NCBI GenBank assembly: GCA_947683625.1
Contig: CANTUR010000649.1
Location: forward strand, 1,116,001 to 1,180,000
From: Mallotus nudiflorus
Lineage: Eukaryota; Streptophyta; Magnoliopsida; Malpighiales; Euphorbiaceae
Direction of reading: 5' to 3'
Length of the DNA stretch: 64,000 bases
The notes under the pieces were generated by a model that saw only the letters and a list, made by a program, of their open reading frames with translations, ran no database searches and had not been told where the DNA came from. Shown here piece by piece: positions 43,387-56,000 of this stretch (its first letter is position 1; the number at the start of each line of letters is the position of its first letter). The position numbers were made by a program, and so were the translations under genes.

Positions 43387-45387
43387 ACCACTAATAATTA
43401 AAATTTATTAAATTTTAACTAATTTAGTATAATTTAATAAAATTATAAAAATAATAAAAAAATTTTAACAACTAATCATAAATCAAATTAAAAATATAAT
43501 TTAAATGAGAACTAACTGAATTCAAGTATAATTTTTCCTAGAACAAGAGCTGCGTCCCCGCAGTCACGGGTGGCTCCATGGACTTTTGGTTTTGGAATAT
43601 TGAAAATATGTAGCTCATGTCATGGGATCCATGTTGGATTTGGAAATCCTTTAGAGTAGTCAGCTTCAGGAGTTGGCAGTCCTGCTCAAGGTAGCTATAG
43701 GAAAATGATTCTAATTAACGTAGATCAAAAGTTAAATGAATCATATTAAGCTAATTAAAAAATAATAAAATAAATAAATGAAAAAGTTAATTATAAAATA
43801 CTGTTTAAATACAACATGATCACTTTATCTATTTTTTTTATTATACTTTTAGATTTTTTTTAGCAGAAAAGAAGAAGTAAGCATTGAAATTTTAATGTTT
43901 TGGAGGATATAGAACTACTATAACACTGTTTGACTTGAATACAAAACTATGCATGAGAACTTGTGTAGAGAAGGATTTCTTGCTGCCCAACACATTGCTC
44001 AAGTAAGTATGTGAAACCAAGACTTTGAATTTTTTGGTGTACATTGATTATTATGATCTATGGGTTTTTGATGAATTTTGCGAACAACCTCTTAATTTTG
44101 GATTAGTGAAAATCGAACTAGCTAAATTTTTTAGAAAAGCGAAGATCAGATTGAAAGAATAAGCTAAACATTCAAGTGATAAAGAAGGTTTGGTGCTTTT
44201 CTAATTCCCAATTCTGCCCACTTTTAACAAATCCCACATCCATTAAGCCATAATCGTTCACAGCCATTTAAAGGAAGGTAATAATGCTATGTGTTAGATT
44301 CACCACTCAGCTCAAGGAGCTGGAGTTGGCAAGGTCACGTCAATAATGGTGTGAATTTATGATGTTGGGATGCTGATACACTCAGATAAAAACTTGTACG
44401 AATTAAATGTAGGATGAATGGTAACAAAATTTTATATTTGATTATAATTTGATTGTATAATTTTAATGTGTATTTTTTTAGTTACTGTATTCTGTTAGGG
44501 TTTCTTAGTTCCTATAAAATTTTATATTCATAAACAATCCAATATTACTATTTCGTTTAAAATTTGAGAACTAGCTATTTTCTATATTTCTAAAGAAAAT
44601 GATGGTAAAATTAAAAATTATCTTGAGCGATAAGTACACCTAAATTATAGTAATAAATTATTTAAATATAATATAATATATAAATATTTTATTATTAATG
44701 TTTAGTTTATTATATGAAAAAATTAAAATGTTATTTTCAATAAAAAATTATATCTATAAATTATTTAAATATAATATAATATACCAATATCTTATTAATT
44801 TATAGTTTATTATATAAAAAAATTAAAAATGCAGATAAAGATTAACATATACTTTGTTTTCTAACAGAATAATGCTTTTACATTATCCCATGAATAATAT
44901 ATTTATCCCCAAAATAGTTTTTAATTATTCTATTAATTTTATATAAATTTGCAGAATATGTATTTATTTGCATACAGTCTTCAAATTTTGGAACAAAATG
45001 ATAATGCTCAATTGTTTATGGACAAGAAAATACTATAAAGACTAATAATAAAACCTAAATAGAAATTTCGTAACTCAAAGATATAGAGTAAATTTATATA
45101 ATCAAATTGTAATTAAACACAAATTTTTAGTAACCTTCTATGTTATTTACCTATAAATTATGATAAAAACATTAAGTTTGCAAAACCAATTGACATTATC
45201 TAATGAAGTTAACAAACATTAAAATACTATATTATGGTTTTGTGAAAAAGTGACATGACTCACTGTGTTTGTTTATTATTTAAAAAAAAAAAGAAAGAAA
45301 CATTAAAATAGAAAAAAGAAATTATAATTATTCAATACTATCAACCACAAATAACAACTTATGTACGTGCATGATTGTGGATGACTT
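42755..45387. other. AT-rich intergenic region with microsatellite and tandem repeat
   Basis: No gene is supported. It holds a (TA)n run at 43336-43384 and an imperfect ~105-bp tandem duplication at about 44652-44830. The final bases are the 3' flank of the minus-strand LecRK. Confidence 0.6.
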
Positions 45388-47490
45388 CTAACGAGTGTGC
45401 ATAAGCAACATAGATGCTGGAGAACCTGAAGAAGATGCTGCAGATTGGGAGGCAATGGTAGTGTGGTTTGAAGATCTGTTTTGATGTTCTTTGGGGTCCA
45501 AGTCCAAAGCCAAATACGACAATGAAGAAGGCGGTTGAGAAGGTAAATATGCAGGTTCGGGCATCTTTGAAGGAAGACAAGGCAGTGGAGCTTCACAATT
45601 AAGGACTTGAATTGCTTGCCTTATTGAGGGTCTTGACTCTGCATCTGGATGAGCACACCAAAGCCCAACAATCATCAAACTTTTCATTTGTTGTTCATCA
45701 AAATCTCCATTCAGTCTTGGATCAGCAGCTTCAAGTAGCTTCGAATTTCCTTCTCCATAAAATTTCCAAACCCATTTAATCACATATTGATCTTTGCTAG
45801 ACTTTCGGTTGATAGGTTTTCTTCCACAAGCTATTTCCAAAGCAACAACACCAAAACTATAGACAACAGATTCCCTGCTAGCCTTGCCTGTGATGACACA
45901 TTCTGGAGCCATATAGTCCACTGTCCCGGCCAAAATTGTGGTTTCTGGACCTTTGCCATGATCTACAAGCCTTGCGATACCAAAATCACCAAGTTTGGCA
46001 TTAAAATTTGAGTCCAGCATGACGTTGCTTGATTTTATATCTCTATGCAGCACGCATTGATCCCATTCTTCTTGTAAGTAAAGCAATGCTGAAGCCAAGC
46101 CTTGAGCTATTTTGTACCTCAAATCCCATGTCAACAAGCAGTCTTCTCTAAAAAGATGAGAATCCAAGCTTCCATTAGGCATGAACTCATAAACAAGTGA
46201 GAGTTCCTTTTTTTCATGGCACCAACCAATAAGTTGCACTAAATTCCTATGCCTCAATCTACTAATAGTCTTAACTTCTGATACATACTCCTTTATCCCT
46301 TGTTTTGAATTTCTTGACATCCTCTTCACTGCTACAAAGGAGTTTAATTCCCGCAAGAATCCTCTACAAACTGCACCAAAACCTCCCTCCCCAAGTTTTT
46401 CTTGCTCCGAAAAGTTACTTGTTGCACGAACCAAATCTTTGAACAAAAACTTTCTAGGGCCAGTACCCTTTTGAAAATCACCATCCATAGACTCATGAAG
46501 AAGAAGAACAGCTTCATTATCATCATCAATATTTTTCTCCCCTCTACGCCATTTGCATATGAAAAGGAAAATTAAACCAATAAGCAACACAAACCCTCCT
46601 AAACTTGCCCCAATTGCAAGTCCTATCCATTTCCCTTTTGACTTGTCAACATGTTGCAAGTTGGAAATGAAGTACCACGAATGAAGAGTATGTATCTCAC
46701 TGTCTGCTCCGGTTGTAGCCGAGAAACCAATTGCAACCCATTCAGGCAAAGCCTTCCGTAGATCAACTGCATAAGAAAGATATTCCTTGGATGTATTACC
46801 ATCATCATAAAAGTTAGTGAAGGTAACGGTTAAATTTGTTGAAGCAGAGTCATAGCTAATTGAAGCATGACTTGTTCTAGCATCCTTTACACCACTGTAC
46901 CACTTCACATAATTCTTAGATACCACAGAGTTGATATCAATACCTACATGGTCGCTGTCGTAGTAATATGGATCCCAATGTTTGTTTGGAAAAGTGTCAA
47001 ACTCCACTGCAACGAACTGATAGGAAGATGTCTCATTCTCACTAGCAAGACCAAGACCGCCACCCGCACTGTCAGGTAATGGGAAATAAAGGGGTGCAAG
47101 GAAAAAGGCCATCCCATCTCCGTAGTAGCCTTCATTTTTGCTTAGAGAATTAATGGTGAAGGAGAAATTGGTGTGGAAGCTGGTAAGGTTGTTTGACTCC
47201 TTATCCCAAAGGTGCAACGGTTGAGCATAGGTGATTCGACCCATGCTGTAATCCAAGGGATTGGTTACTTTGTTTAAAGTGAGTTCGATGCTCCCACTGG
47301 AGACAGAAGCGCTTCCTGTGTAATTTATGCTGTGATCATTCTGATTGAAGCCTGGGAAATCAAAGGTTAAGGAAGTTGCATGAGGCACGTTGAGGAAGAA
47401 GAAAGCCATTATGACCATGACTACCAAAGAAAGAAGCAGCTCAGATGAACGGTGGCAAGTTTTGTTGATCTTGGCGTTGCAAAAGGCCAT
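45388..47490 (-). CDS. L-type lectin receptor-like kinase, second copy, with unusual kinase residues
   Basis: A 700-residue single-exon protein on the minus strand. ATG at 47490 (MAFCNAK) is chosen because the frame extends upstream only to a GTG. A hydrophobic signal lies at ~17-40 (LLLSLVVMVIMAFFFLNV), the legume-lectin domain at ~41-275 (DGMAFFLAP, QFVAVEFDTF), and a clear membrane segment at ~288-312. The kinase starts at ~366, with GEGGFG 367-372, K389, HRD 482-484, DFG 502-504 and APE 528-530. Oddities are Cys for the usual Tyr after the Gly loop (GAVCRG), VD for MG in the activation segment (TVDYMAPE), and V542 where subdomain IX has a near-invariant Asp (SVVYSFG versus SDIYSFG in the copy at 10-12 kb). 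The frame is intact, but catalytic strength is doubtful. Like its paralogue, a plasma-membrane sensor by family. Confidence 0.93.
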   Translation of the reverse strand: MAFCNAKINKTCHRSSELLLSLVVMVIMAFFFLNVPHATSLTFDFPGFNQNDHSINYTGSASVSSGSIELTLNKVTNPLDYSMGRITYAQPLHLWDKESNNLTSFHTNFSFTINSLSKNEGYYGDGMAFFLAPLYFPLPDSAGGGLGLASENETSSYQFVAVEFDTFPNKHWDPYYYDSDHVGIDINSVVSKNYVKWYSGVKDARTSHASISYDSASTNLTVTFTNFYDDGNTSKEYLSYAVDLRKALPEWVAIGFSATTGADSEIHTLHSWYFISNLQHVDKSKGKWIGLAIGASLGGFVLLIGLIFLFICKWRRGEKNIDDDNEAVLLLHESMDGDFQKGTGPRKFLFKDLVRATSNFSEQEKLGEGGFGAVCRGFLRELNSFVAVKRMSRNSKQGIKEYVSEVKTISRLRHRNLVQLIGWCHEKKELSLVYEFMPNGSLDSHLFREDCLLTWDLRYKIAQGLASALLYLQEEWDQCVLHRDIKSSNVMLDSNFNAKLGDFGIARLVDHGKGPETTILAGTVDYMAPECVITGKASRESVVYSFGVVALEIACGRKPINRKSSKDQYVIKWVWKFYGEGNSKLLEAADPRLNGDFDEQQMKSLMIVGLWCAHPDAESRPSIRQAIQVLNCEAPLPCLPSKMPEPAYLPSQPPSSLSYLALDLDPKEHQNRSSNHTTIASQSAASSSGSPASMLLMHTR

Positions 47491-49925
47491 GGCAGGGAGA
47501 GAAATTAAGATTGGTAAGATTTTAGTAATTACATCTTTTTGTGTAACTAAGCTATTGTAGAGGAGTTCAATAGCATTGGACGCGTTGTGACTGAGCTGAG
47601 AGTGGGGCACCTCGCGCCCTCTCCTTCGTTCTTAAAACAAACAAGAAAGGAAAATGTTTGAATGTCACTCCTCTGCGACGTCCAGGTGCAACAATCCCTT
47701 TTATGCTTTGGGTATTTTGTTTATTTTTCAGTTCAGATGTGTTTAAAATTTTATATGATAGATTTATTTGTATGTAATTTAAATTTTAAATTTTAAAAAA
47801 ATTTCAAAAAAATTATAATAAATATTAATTAATATTAATAAACTTTAAAAATATTAATTAATTATTAATATTAGAGGGGAAGGGAACATGTAAACAATTA
47901 TTTAGGGTGGAATGTTGGATTTACCGTATACAACTTAGATTTTAGATTTTTTAAAAAATTATATTAATTATTAATAAATTTTAAAAATACTAATTAGTTG
48001 TTAACGTTAAAAGAAAGAAAAACATATAACCTACCATTTATGATAGGACATCATACAAGTGGACATCCCACTAATCCCCTTGGAATAAAATTTGAAATGA
48101 AATCCAAGAAAAATCTTTGATTGGATGCTACAGGAGTTTAAACTGGGGATTTTAGGTTTTCATCTTAGACCAATCGTATTAAGTCTCATCAATATATTTG
48201 AAATTGTTAAAGTAAATAGAAATTTACTATTTTATTTAGTATTTATTTGATATAATAAATTTTTAAAATTTTATTAAAAATTTAAATAGGTGGATGTGTT
48301 TAGTTTAAATTGAAACTTTATAAAATTATGTTCAATTTCAGTTTTTAATTTTATGAAATTATTTATTACTGAACCAATGATTTTTAAATGAATTTAAAAT
48401 GTATCTTATTCAAAATTAATTTTAAAATGAAATTAATTATGCAGCGAAATTAAACAAAATAAAGAATTATTGCAATTTTATCACATTTTGTAGAAAAGAT
48501 AATGCTAGTAGCTAGATAAATAGTAAGTGAAATTCTTTTTAAATCCTTGCTTTCCATTTGCATACTTATATACATGAGGTTATATATGTAATTTTAATAA
48601 AAAATATTTTTTTATGACCATACATGTCAATCAATCATTGTTCTAGCTAGGACCCACGGCTAATAAATTGTATAGTGAAATTAAACCAAATCCGAAGTTG
48701 CTGCAATTTTGTCGCATTTTGTAGAAACCTTACTCTTCCTAAAGCTGTGACATAAATCGACTTCAAAGTCCTCTTCGGTCCCATAACTTGAGTTGAGTTG
48801 CATGTCTTCCACGGCTAATAAATTGTTTAATGGAATTAACCAAATAGCTCGGCAATTTCGTTGCATTTTGTAGAAAACTCACTCTTCCTAAAGCTAAAGA
48901 CCCAAATCAACTTCAAAGTCCTTTACCCAAAAGAAAACGCGTCGTGGCCTGCAAAAAGTCATAGTCGCCTATGCTTTTTATATACTTTTATTAGAATAAT
49001 TGACATTTAACCTAAAATTAATAATGTTGAAATGTTTGAAAAATCTTAAATTTTTATTTTGTGTATATATATAAAGAATGATAAAAAATTTTAATAATTA
49101 ATTTAAAGTTACTGTATATTTTATTACTCAAACTAAATATATAATTTAAGTAAATGTTATATCAGCTTTTTCTTATATACATAACATAAAATTTTTTATG
49201 ATACGTAATTAATGCAACAACTATTGGGATAGGATGGTTCTCTTTTTCTATGATTTTGTCTTATTTTTCTCACTATCACATCAGAATATTATATTTGCTA
49301 GTTGAATTTGTAATATTTATATGTTTTAAATGCTTTCTATTTAACTGATAAAAATATAAAATATGTATATTTTTAAATTAGCACTTCAACTACCGTTGTG
49401 CAAAAAAAGAAAAAAAAAAAAAAAAACTGGGGGAGATATATGTAACATTACATTACTATGGAAATGGACTATAGTTTTTGTTGAGTGCACTTCTTTTTTA
49501 AATTTTTTCAAGTTTATATTAGATAAATAAGTGACACAATTGTTAAAATTCAATCTAATAGCTCAAATTCAATTTTAAAAGAATAAAAATATAAAATATA
49601 ACCTTTTTCATATTAACATATAGGCCACTTTCTATTATATAACTAACACTATTATTTTTAATAAAAAATTAAAATATATATATCTACCAATAATATATTT
49701 TTAAATTATAAATTATCATAATATTTATTTATAAAAATAATATATTTTTAAAATTGAAAATGAGTAAATGTTTTTATTATCATAATAATATTTTATGCTT
49801 TTATGTTAAAGACAATATGTAATATTGGCTAGATTTTACTAAAGAGTGATTCATAATTTAAGAAAATTTGAGAAGTTAATTTTAGGGAAGCCACCTCCAC
49901 GAAAAACATGGATCAATGGCAGAGT
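47491..49925. other. 5' flank of LecRK and AT-rich intergenic DNA with tandem repeats
   Basis: The first ~200 bp should contain the promoter and 5' UTR of the minus-strand LecRK. A ~150-bp unit is repeated at 48656-48799 and 48808-48935 (CACGGCTAATAAATTGT near the start, TTTGTAGAAA inside), with a weaker partial copy near 48442-48497. No gene is seen. Confidence 0.55.
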
Positions 49926-50270
49926 GTAGAATTTGATATCAGTTACATCCAAGGGCGGACCTACATGTAATGGTGAGCCCAAAATTTTTTTGAATTACAA
50001 AATTGTCTCTAAAGTTTATAGATAAATAAATTATCAAATAATAGAATTGACTCCCCTAAATATGTTTATACTTTTTTATTGTAGTCCTTTATTTCTAAAA
50101 AAAAAAATTATTTTATTTTAGTGTAATGTTACGTCTTCCATGCTCCCATAGAAGTGGTGCAGCTTGGAGACAATATTGTCTCCAATGAAGAAACACTGAT
50201 TGCAAGCGAGAAATACGTGAGCACAGAAAGCTTCAACATTTAGAACTTGATTTACTTTGAGGAAATCTCA
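49926..50270 (-). pseudogene. LecRK tail relic interrupted by a small insertion
   Basis: The ends (GTGTAGAATTTGATATCAGT and GCAGCTTGGAGACAATATTG) match the LecRK tail fragment at 13325-13470. A ~195-bp AT-rich insertion at about 49946-50145 splits it, and GTTAC occurs at both edges. It is antisense to the plus strand, non-coding and old. Confidence 0.7.
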
Positions 50271-51239
50271 CTGAATGATCTATCTGATTAATTTTTTTTG
50301 TAATCATTTTTGGCTCTGTTTTTTTCTTCTTAATTTAAAGTTTTGTTTTTTTAATTTTATGTTTTCCCATTTTTTTTTTTCATTTTTGGCTTTTTGTTGT
50401 TGTTATAATTTCCTCTCCACTTGCAAACCTATTTGTTATTTTTGGATTCTTATAAATTGAAGTTGATTTATTTAATTTTTATATTTAAAATAATTTTTAA
50501 TTTTTAGTTTAATTAGCTTATTTCTTATGGTATCTTTGAAAATAATTTTAAATGATCTATTTAAAACTAGTTTAATTATTTTCTTTTTAATAAAATCTTC
50601 GCTTTTATTAGTATTAAAAATAAAAATAATTTTTTTTATATATAATACATAATTTTTTTATAGTTTTTTTATTATTATTTTTAATTATTTTTCATTTGTT
50701 TTTTCAGATATTAAAAACAACAGCAATTGAATAATCCCAGCAGCATGAGGTTTCAAGTGCATATGCCATAAAAGTCCATCCCCACCACCTCCAAAACACT
50801 TCTCTAATGCCCAGCAAATATATCCAAAACCATCATAAAAAAAAAAAAAAATCAAGTTCTTGAAAAATATATGGACTGATGGGATATATATATATATATA
50901 TCTTGGAAAAGTTTGAGAGCAGTTGTTGGTTGCATATAGAAGGTTTTTTTTTAAAAAAAAAAAGAAAAAAGCTTTTGAATGGTTCCAAGTAACTATTAAT
51001 TGTCGGCGGATGCTATCAGTCCTGTATGTCTCCATTTGATTTATTTCTTGTTTTAACAATTAATAAAAATAGTTGCTTATTTTTTCCTTGTATTGTTTTT
51101 TCTCACCAAGTGTATATGTTATTTTATTCCGTAATAAGTAATTGTAATATATAAACACTTAACTTTTATTTGGTTCAATTTAACAAGATATAATAACTAA
51201 GAAGAGAAAGTTGATTTAATTCATAAAGTTGGTACATCT
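50271..51239. other. AT-rich intergenic DNA
   Basis: No gene is supported. The 124-residue minus-strand frame at 50685-51059 is rich in Phe/Tyr/Lys runs from homopolymers. Confidence 0.55.
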
Positions 51240-51784
51240 TTTTAAATACAACAGACCAACTAATTTGCATATCTATAGGGATTGTGAGGAAAATATACAG
51301 TTAGTATATCTGTACAAAACATTCAAAAGAGTTTAAATAATAGTTACAAAATAATCCTATTTTATAGGAGTATAATATGCTATTGCGCCCCCTCAAGATG
51401 GACTGCGAGAATGAAGTCCAATTTTGCATTTAAGGAGATGAAACTGAGGCTTGGGTAGTGCCTTAGTTAAAGCATCAACCAACTAATTTGTAATAGAGAC
51501 ATGAGCAACCCGTAAAACACCTTGTTGAACTTGATCTCGGATAAAATGAAAATCAATAGCTATATGTTCCATTCTCGAATGGAACACTGGATTTGAGTAT
51601 AATTGAGTGGCACCAACATTGTCATAATAGATGGTAGGACAAGTAGATAGTCGAACATGTAAATTAAATAGCAAAGAGCATATCCAGTTGAACTCAGTTA
51701 CAATATTAGCAATAGACCTATACTTTGCTTCGGTAGATGATCGGGTTACAATTTTTGCTTCTTGGAGCTTTGAGAGATCGGGTT
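51240..51784 (-). pseudogene. Ty1-copia 3' part: RNase H end and beginning of 3' LTR
   Basis: On the minus strand, decayed copia RNase H text reads TRSSTEAKYRSIA, then NPVFHSRMEHIAIDFHFIRD and ALTKALPK, ending near 51390 at a GAGGGGG purine run that fits a polypurine tract. The sequence below it (51240-51385) is probably 3' LTR, but its end is not identified. It continues the copia piece at 60703-62206. Frameshifts are present. Confidence 0.85.
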
Positions 51785-52367
51785 GAAACTGTCACGACCT
51801 AAATCGGGGACCATGACCGGCGTTATGAAACGAGAATTCTTTTGAATTCGGAATTCGTAGGAAGCGTTAAAAATAAAAGCATGCAATAAAATAAAATAAA
51901 TAATTATACATCATAATTAAAATCATAAACCAATATAATAAAAATAATATCTTTCATATCATAACATAAATATATTAATATAGTATTCAAAGTAAGGCCT
52001 TTAAATTAAAATCAAATACAGTAAATACAAATACAATTCACTAATGATACAAAATATGATTACTGCAGTTTTCTATAGTACAATATAAAAAAATTAAGTA
52101 GATAATTTATATAAAAGAGCCGGGACGAAAGAAATTGGACAGATGGGTCTACTGCTAAGGTCTGAAGAAGGAGACTCTCGTGTAAAAATGTCAACTGAGA
52201 GGATCAGAACTCACTAAGTGAATTGTTATAATATATATACATGCATCTCCTATATGTTAAATGCAATCAAACATTTGTATATAATAAATATATGTATACA
52301 AACAATTCACACAAAAGTTGAAAATCACTTATATAATTATACTGAAAAACATAAGTTTATGAAGGAT

Positions 52368-52376
52368 AAAAAAGAA
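52368..52376 (+). repeat. MULE target-site duplication, left
   Basis: AAAAAAGAA, identical to 57854-57862. The 9-bp length is diagnostic of Mutator-type transposition. Confidence 0.9.
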
Positions 52377-52541
52377 GGAAAAATGTGCATTTAAGCCCCT
52401 AATGTTTTGTCGAAGGAGTTGATAAGCCCTTTTTTTTTTGGACCATTTAAACACGAGTTTCATGTTTTTGTTTGTTTTTAGCCCCCCTGGTAACGATGTT
52501 TTCATTGAAAGAAATACTGTCGTTACTGTAATCTGATGTGG
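52377..52541 (+). repeat. MULE left terminal inverted repeat
   Basis: About 165 bp, complementary to 57684-57853 with a few mismatches and homopolymer differences. It ends where the two sides diverge near TCTGATGTGG. Confidence 0.9.
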
Positions 52542-53052
52542 CCTTTATGCAATAGTAAATGGGTCACACATTTTCAGTATCAACTTGAAGGAGTAATTTT
52601 ATCGCCTTTCCAAAAAATATCTCAACTAGGTTGTCTCTAGTAAACAGAGATTGAAACAATTTTTACACTAAAAACAAAAATCTAATCCAGCCATTGAAGG
52701 AGAAGATTGAGACAACAAGCGAAAGGAGATCGAGACAACAAGGGAGTTGTCACTTTCTTTGATGGTAAAGCTGCTGGAGGTGATTCCTATTTGCTATCAT
52801 TGCTGTGAAAAATAGGTACAAATAATGTTGAAGTTTAATCTAGTTTCATTTGTTTTCTTGAATAAAATCACATGGTAGTGGTCTTGGTTTTTAGTTTTAA
52901 GGAATTTTTTTTATTTTAGTAATAAAATAAGTAAAGAACTTTATTGGATTCTTTCTTGTGTTATGTAAAAGGGATATATTTAAACATACTTTTGATTAGA
53001 AAAAGATATTTAATTCTTTTTTTTGTCTGTTTTGTTACGTTATAGTGGTTGT

Positions 53053-56000
53053 ATGGATGAAACAGTGGATTTGATTTTTCACTATGGGGGTAAATGGGAG
53101 GTTAGTGAAAAAGATGAGTTGCTTTATGTGAATGGGGAAGTGGAGACCTTGTTTGACTTCGATCCAGATTACATGTGCTATGGGGATATATTTTATAAAT
53201 ACCAGACTAGCTTAGGTTATAAAAAAGTCAAGAAAATATTTGTGTTGGAGCCAGGAAAAATTTGAGGGATGCGTTATTTCTAGTGAATGATGATAATAGT
53301 GTAAGGTGGGTGTTAAATTATATAACAAAGAATAGTTGGGTTAGGGAAATTGAGTTTTATGCTAACCATGAAGTGGATTCGCCTCAGTTTGTAACTCAGA
53401 TATTGGCGTTAGAGTTTAATCCTGTGAGTACAGAGGCTGCAAATGAAATTAATGTGAATGCTGATGAAGAAAATGAAGTGGTTGGGGATGTTAATACAGA
53501 GGCAGATGTAGTAAATGAAGAGGAAGTAAATGCACATCAAGTAAATGAAAATGAAGCTCCCATTAATGAGAATGCAGAGGCAAATACACAGTTTAGCTGT
53601 AACAATGCAAGGGGTATAGGTTGTAGAGAAGTAGATGTTAACACAACTTATATTCCTCCAAATGGGTATGTAAGCGAGGAAGAGGAAAATGGGCAAATTG
53701 AAGAAGAAAATGAAAGTAATAGTACTAATTTGAGTGATGAAGATGAAGAGGATGAATCTGAGAAGCAAAGATGCAGTGAAAGATTGCAATTTGATGCAAA
53801 CCAACCTCACTTTATGTTAGGGACGACCTTTGCAAATGTTGCAGAAGCAAGGCAAGCAATAGCAAACTATGCAATTGCATTTGGTAAGAAGTTGAAAATT
53901 AATCCTAATGAACCTTATAGGATTAGGGTGAGGTGTGTTAATGAAGATGGATGTCCATTTCTTCTTTTCATTTCGAAAGATAGGGATAACCCAGGGTTGG
54001 CTGTGAAAACACATAATCCAAATCATAGATGTTATAGATATTTCAGGCTTCCTAGTGCTTCATACCACTACTTGGCAAAGCATTTTAAGGACAAAATTTA
54101 CAAAAATCCTACTTTCAAGGTCACAAACATGAAGAATGAAGCGGAGCAAGTTTTGAAGATTAATGTTTCTTTGTTCAAGTGTAAAAGGGACAAAAGAAAG
54201 GTGATTCAAGAACTTAATGGAAGTTTTAGAGTTAAGTTCGGTTATTTAGAAGCTTAAGCAGCTGCCTTAAAGAGAAGTAATCCAGGAACCAAAGCTGAGA
54301 TTGAACTATGCAAAGAAGCTTTAAAATAAGGGCAAAGAGTATTTAGAAGAATGTTTATATGTTTTGATGCTTGTAGGAGAGGTTGGAAGGCAGGGTGTAA
54401 ACCCTTAATTGCACTTAATGGCTATTTTTTAAAGGGAGTTTGCAAAGGCCAGCTTTTGTCTACTATTGGGGTTAATGGAGATGACAAGATGTTTCCAATT
54501 GCTTGGGAAATCATTGATAAAGAAAATAAAAATAATTGGAAATGGTTTTTGTGTTGGTTAGCTCAAGTTCTTGAGCTAGGTGATGGCTCTACATTAACTC
54601 TCATCTCAGACATGCAAAAGGTATATTTTTTGTTCTGTTTTGATTATAAAAAGCATTTATAATATGTCTTGCCTTTATCCATTTATTAAATGGTGTTATT
54701 TGAGTTCATTTAAAGTTATAATATGTTTATAGGGTGTTTTTGTTGTATGTTTATAATAATGTTTATCTTTGTCACTCTCATCTAGGGACTAGTTAATGTT
54801 ATTCAACATGTCTTGCCTAATGCTGAGCATCGTTGGTGTGCAAGGCATATATTTTCAAACTGGTCAAAAAGATGGGGAGGAGGGGAATTGAGAAAAAAGT
54901 TTTAGGCCTGTGCATAGAGTTCATATGAAGAATAATTTAAGGACAACCTTATCAAATTAGGTGAACTTAGTGCCAAGGCAACTGAAGACCTTCTAAAGTA
55001 TCCTCCACATAACTGGCGTAGGGCATACTTTAGTTCAAGATGCAAGAGTCATATGGTGGACAGTAATATAGCAGAGTGTTTTAACTTATGGATACTTCCT
55101 GCAAGGTATAAGCCTATTGTAACCATATTGGAGGACATTCGACTTCAAGCTATGAATAGAATCAGAGAGAATAAATGTATGGCTGATAAGTGGTTTAATG
55201 AATAGAGCCCAAGTGGCATGCGATTATTTGAAAAAAATAAAGAAAATGCTGCTAGGTGTAAGGTGGTCTTCAATGGTGATATGGGTTATAAGATTGGGGA
55301 AGGAGCAGATAAGCGCACAGTGTTTTTGGATAAATAATTGTGTACATATAGGTCATGGGATTTGATTGGCATCCCATGTGCACATGGAATATGTGCCATG
55401 TACCACTCTAAGTTAAACCCCATGTCTGTGATTGCTAAGTGGTTCCACAAGTGCACTTACATGGCTACTTATCAGATTCCATTACAACCTGTTCCAGGTA
55501 AAAGGTTTATGAGGTGTGAGGATTATAATGCAATTGAACCACCACCACAAGTGAAGTTAAGTGGTAGACCAAGGACAAAGTTAGTCAGAGCATCAAACAA
55601 GCTAAACCCTTCAAGTATAAACAACAGTGGTAAACTGTATAAGAAAGGCCTTAAACAAAAGTGTGGATTATGCCATCAAGTTGGTCACAATAGAAGGCTT
55701 TGTCCAAATAAAGTGAATCAGGTTTTTATGCATTTTCCTTGTAAATTTGATGTACATTGTTTAAAATATTTGTTAATAATTTGATCATTTTTTCAGGCTA
55801 CTACATCTGGTACAAAGAGAGTCAGACCATCTGCAGGGAAAACACAACTAAAACACAAACTAGTGCTTCAATGCCACAGCTAGAGTCATAACCTTATTCA
55901 ACTCAGAGCAGTGTCACATGTAATCAACCTAGTGTCACATATCAGCAACCTGAACAGTCAGCAAGGACCTTAGGAGGCACATGTGGAAGTCGAGACAGAC

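Noticed and set aside
45303..45596. Minus-strand frames at the LecRK 3' end
   Set aside because: They overlap the LecRK coding tail in other frames.
53409..53810. 133-codon minus-strand frame
   Set aside because: It is antisense to the acidic linker of the MULE transposase and consists of Ile/Phe/Cys runs.
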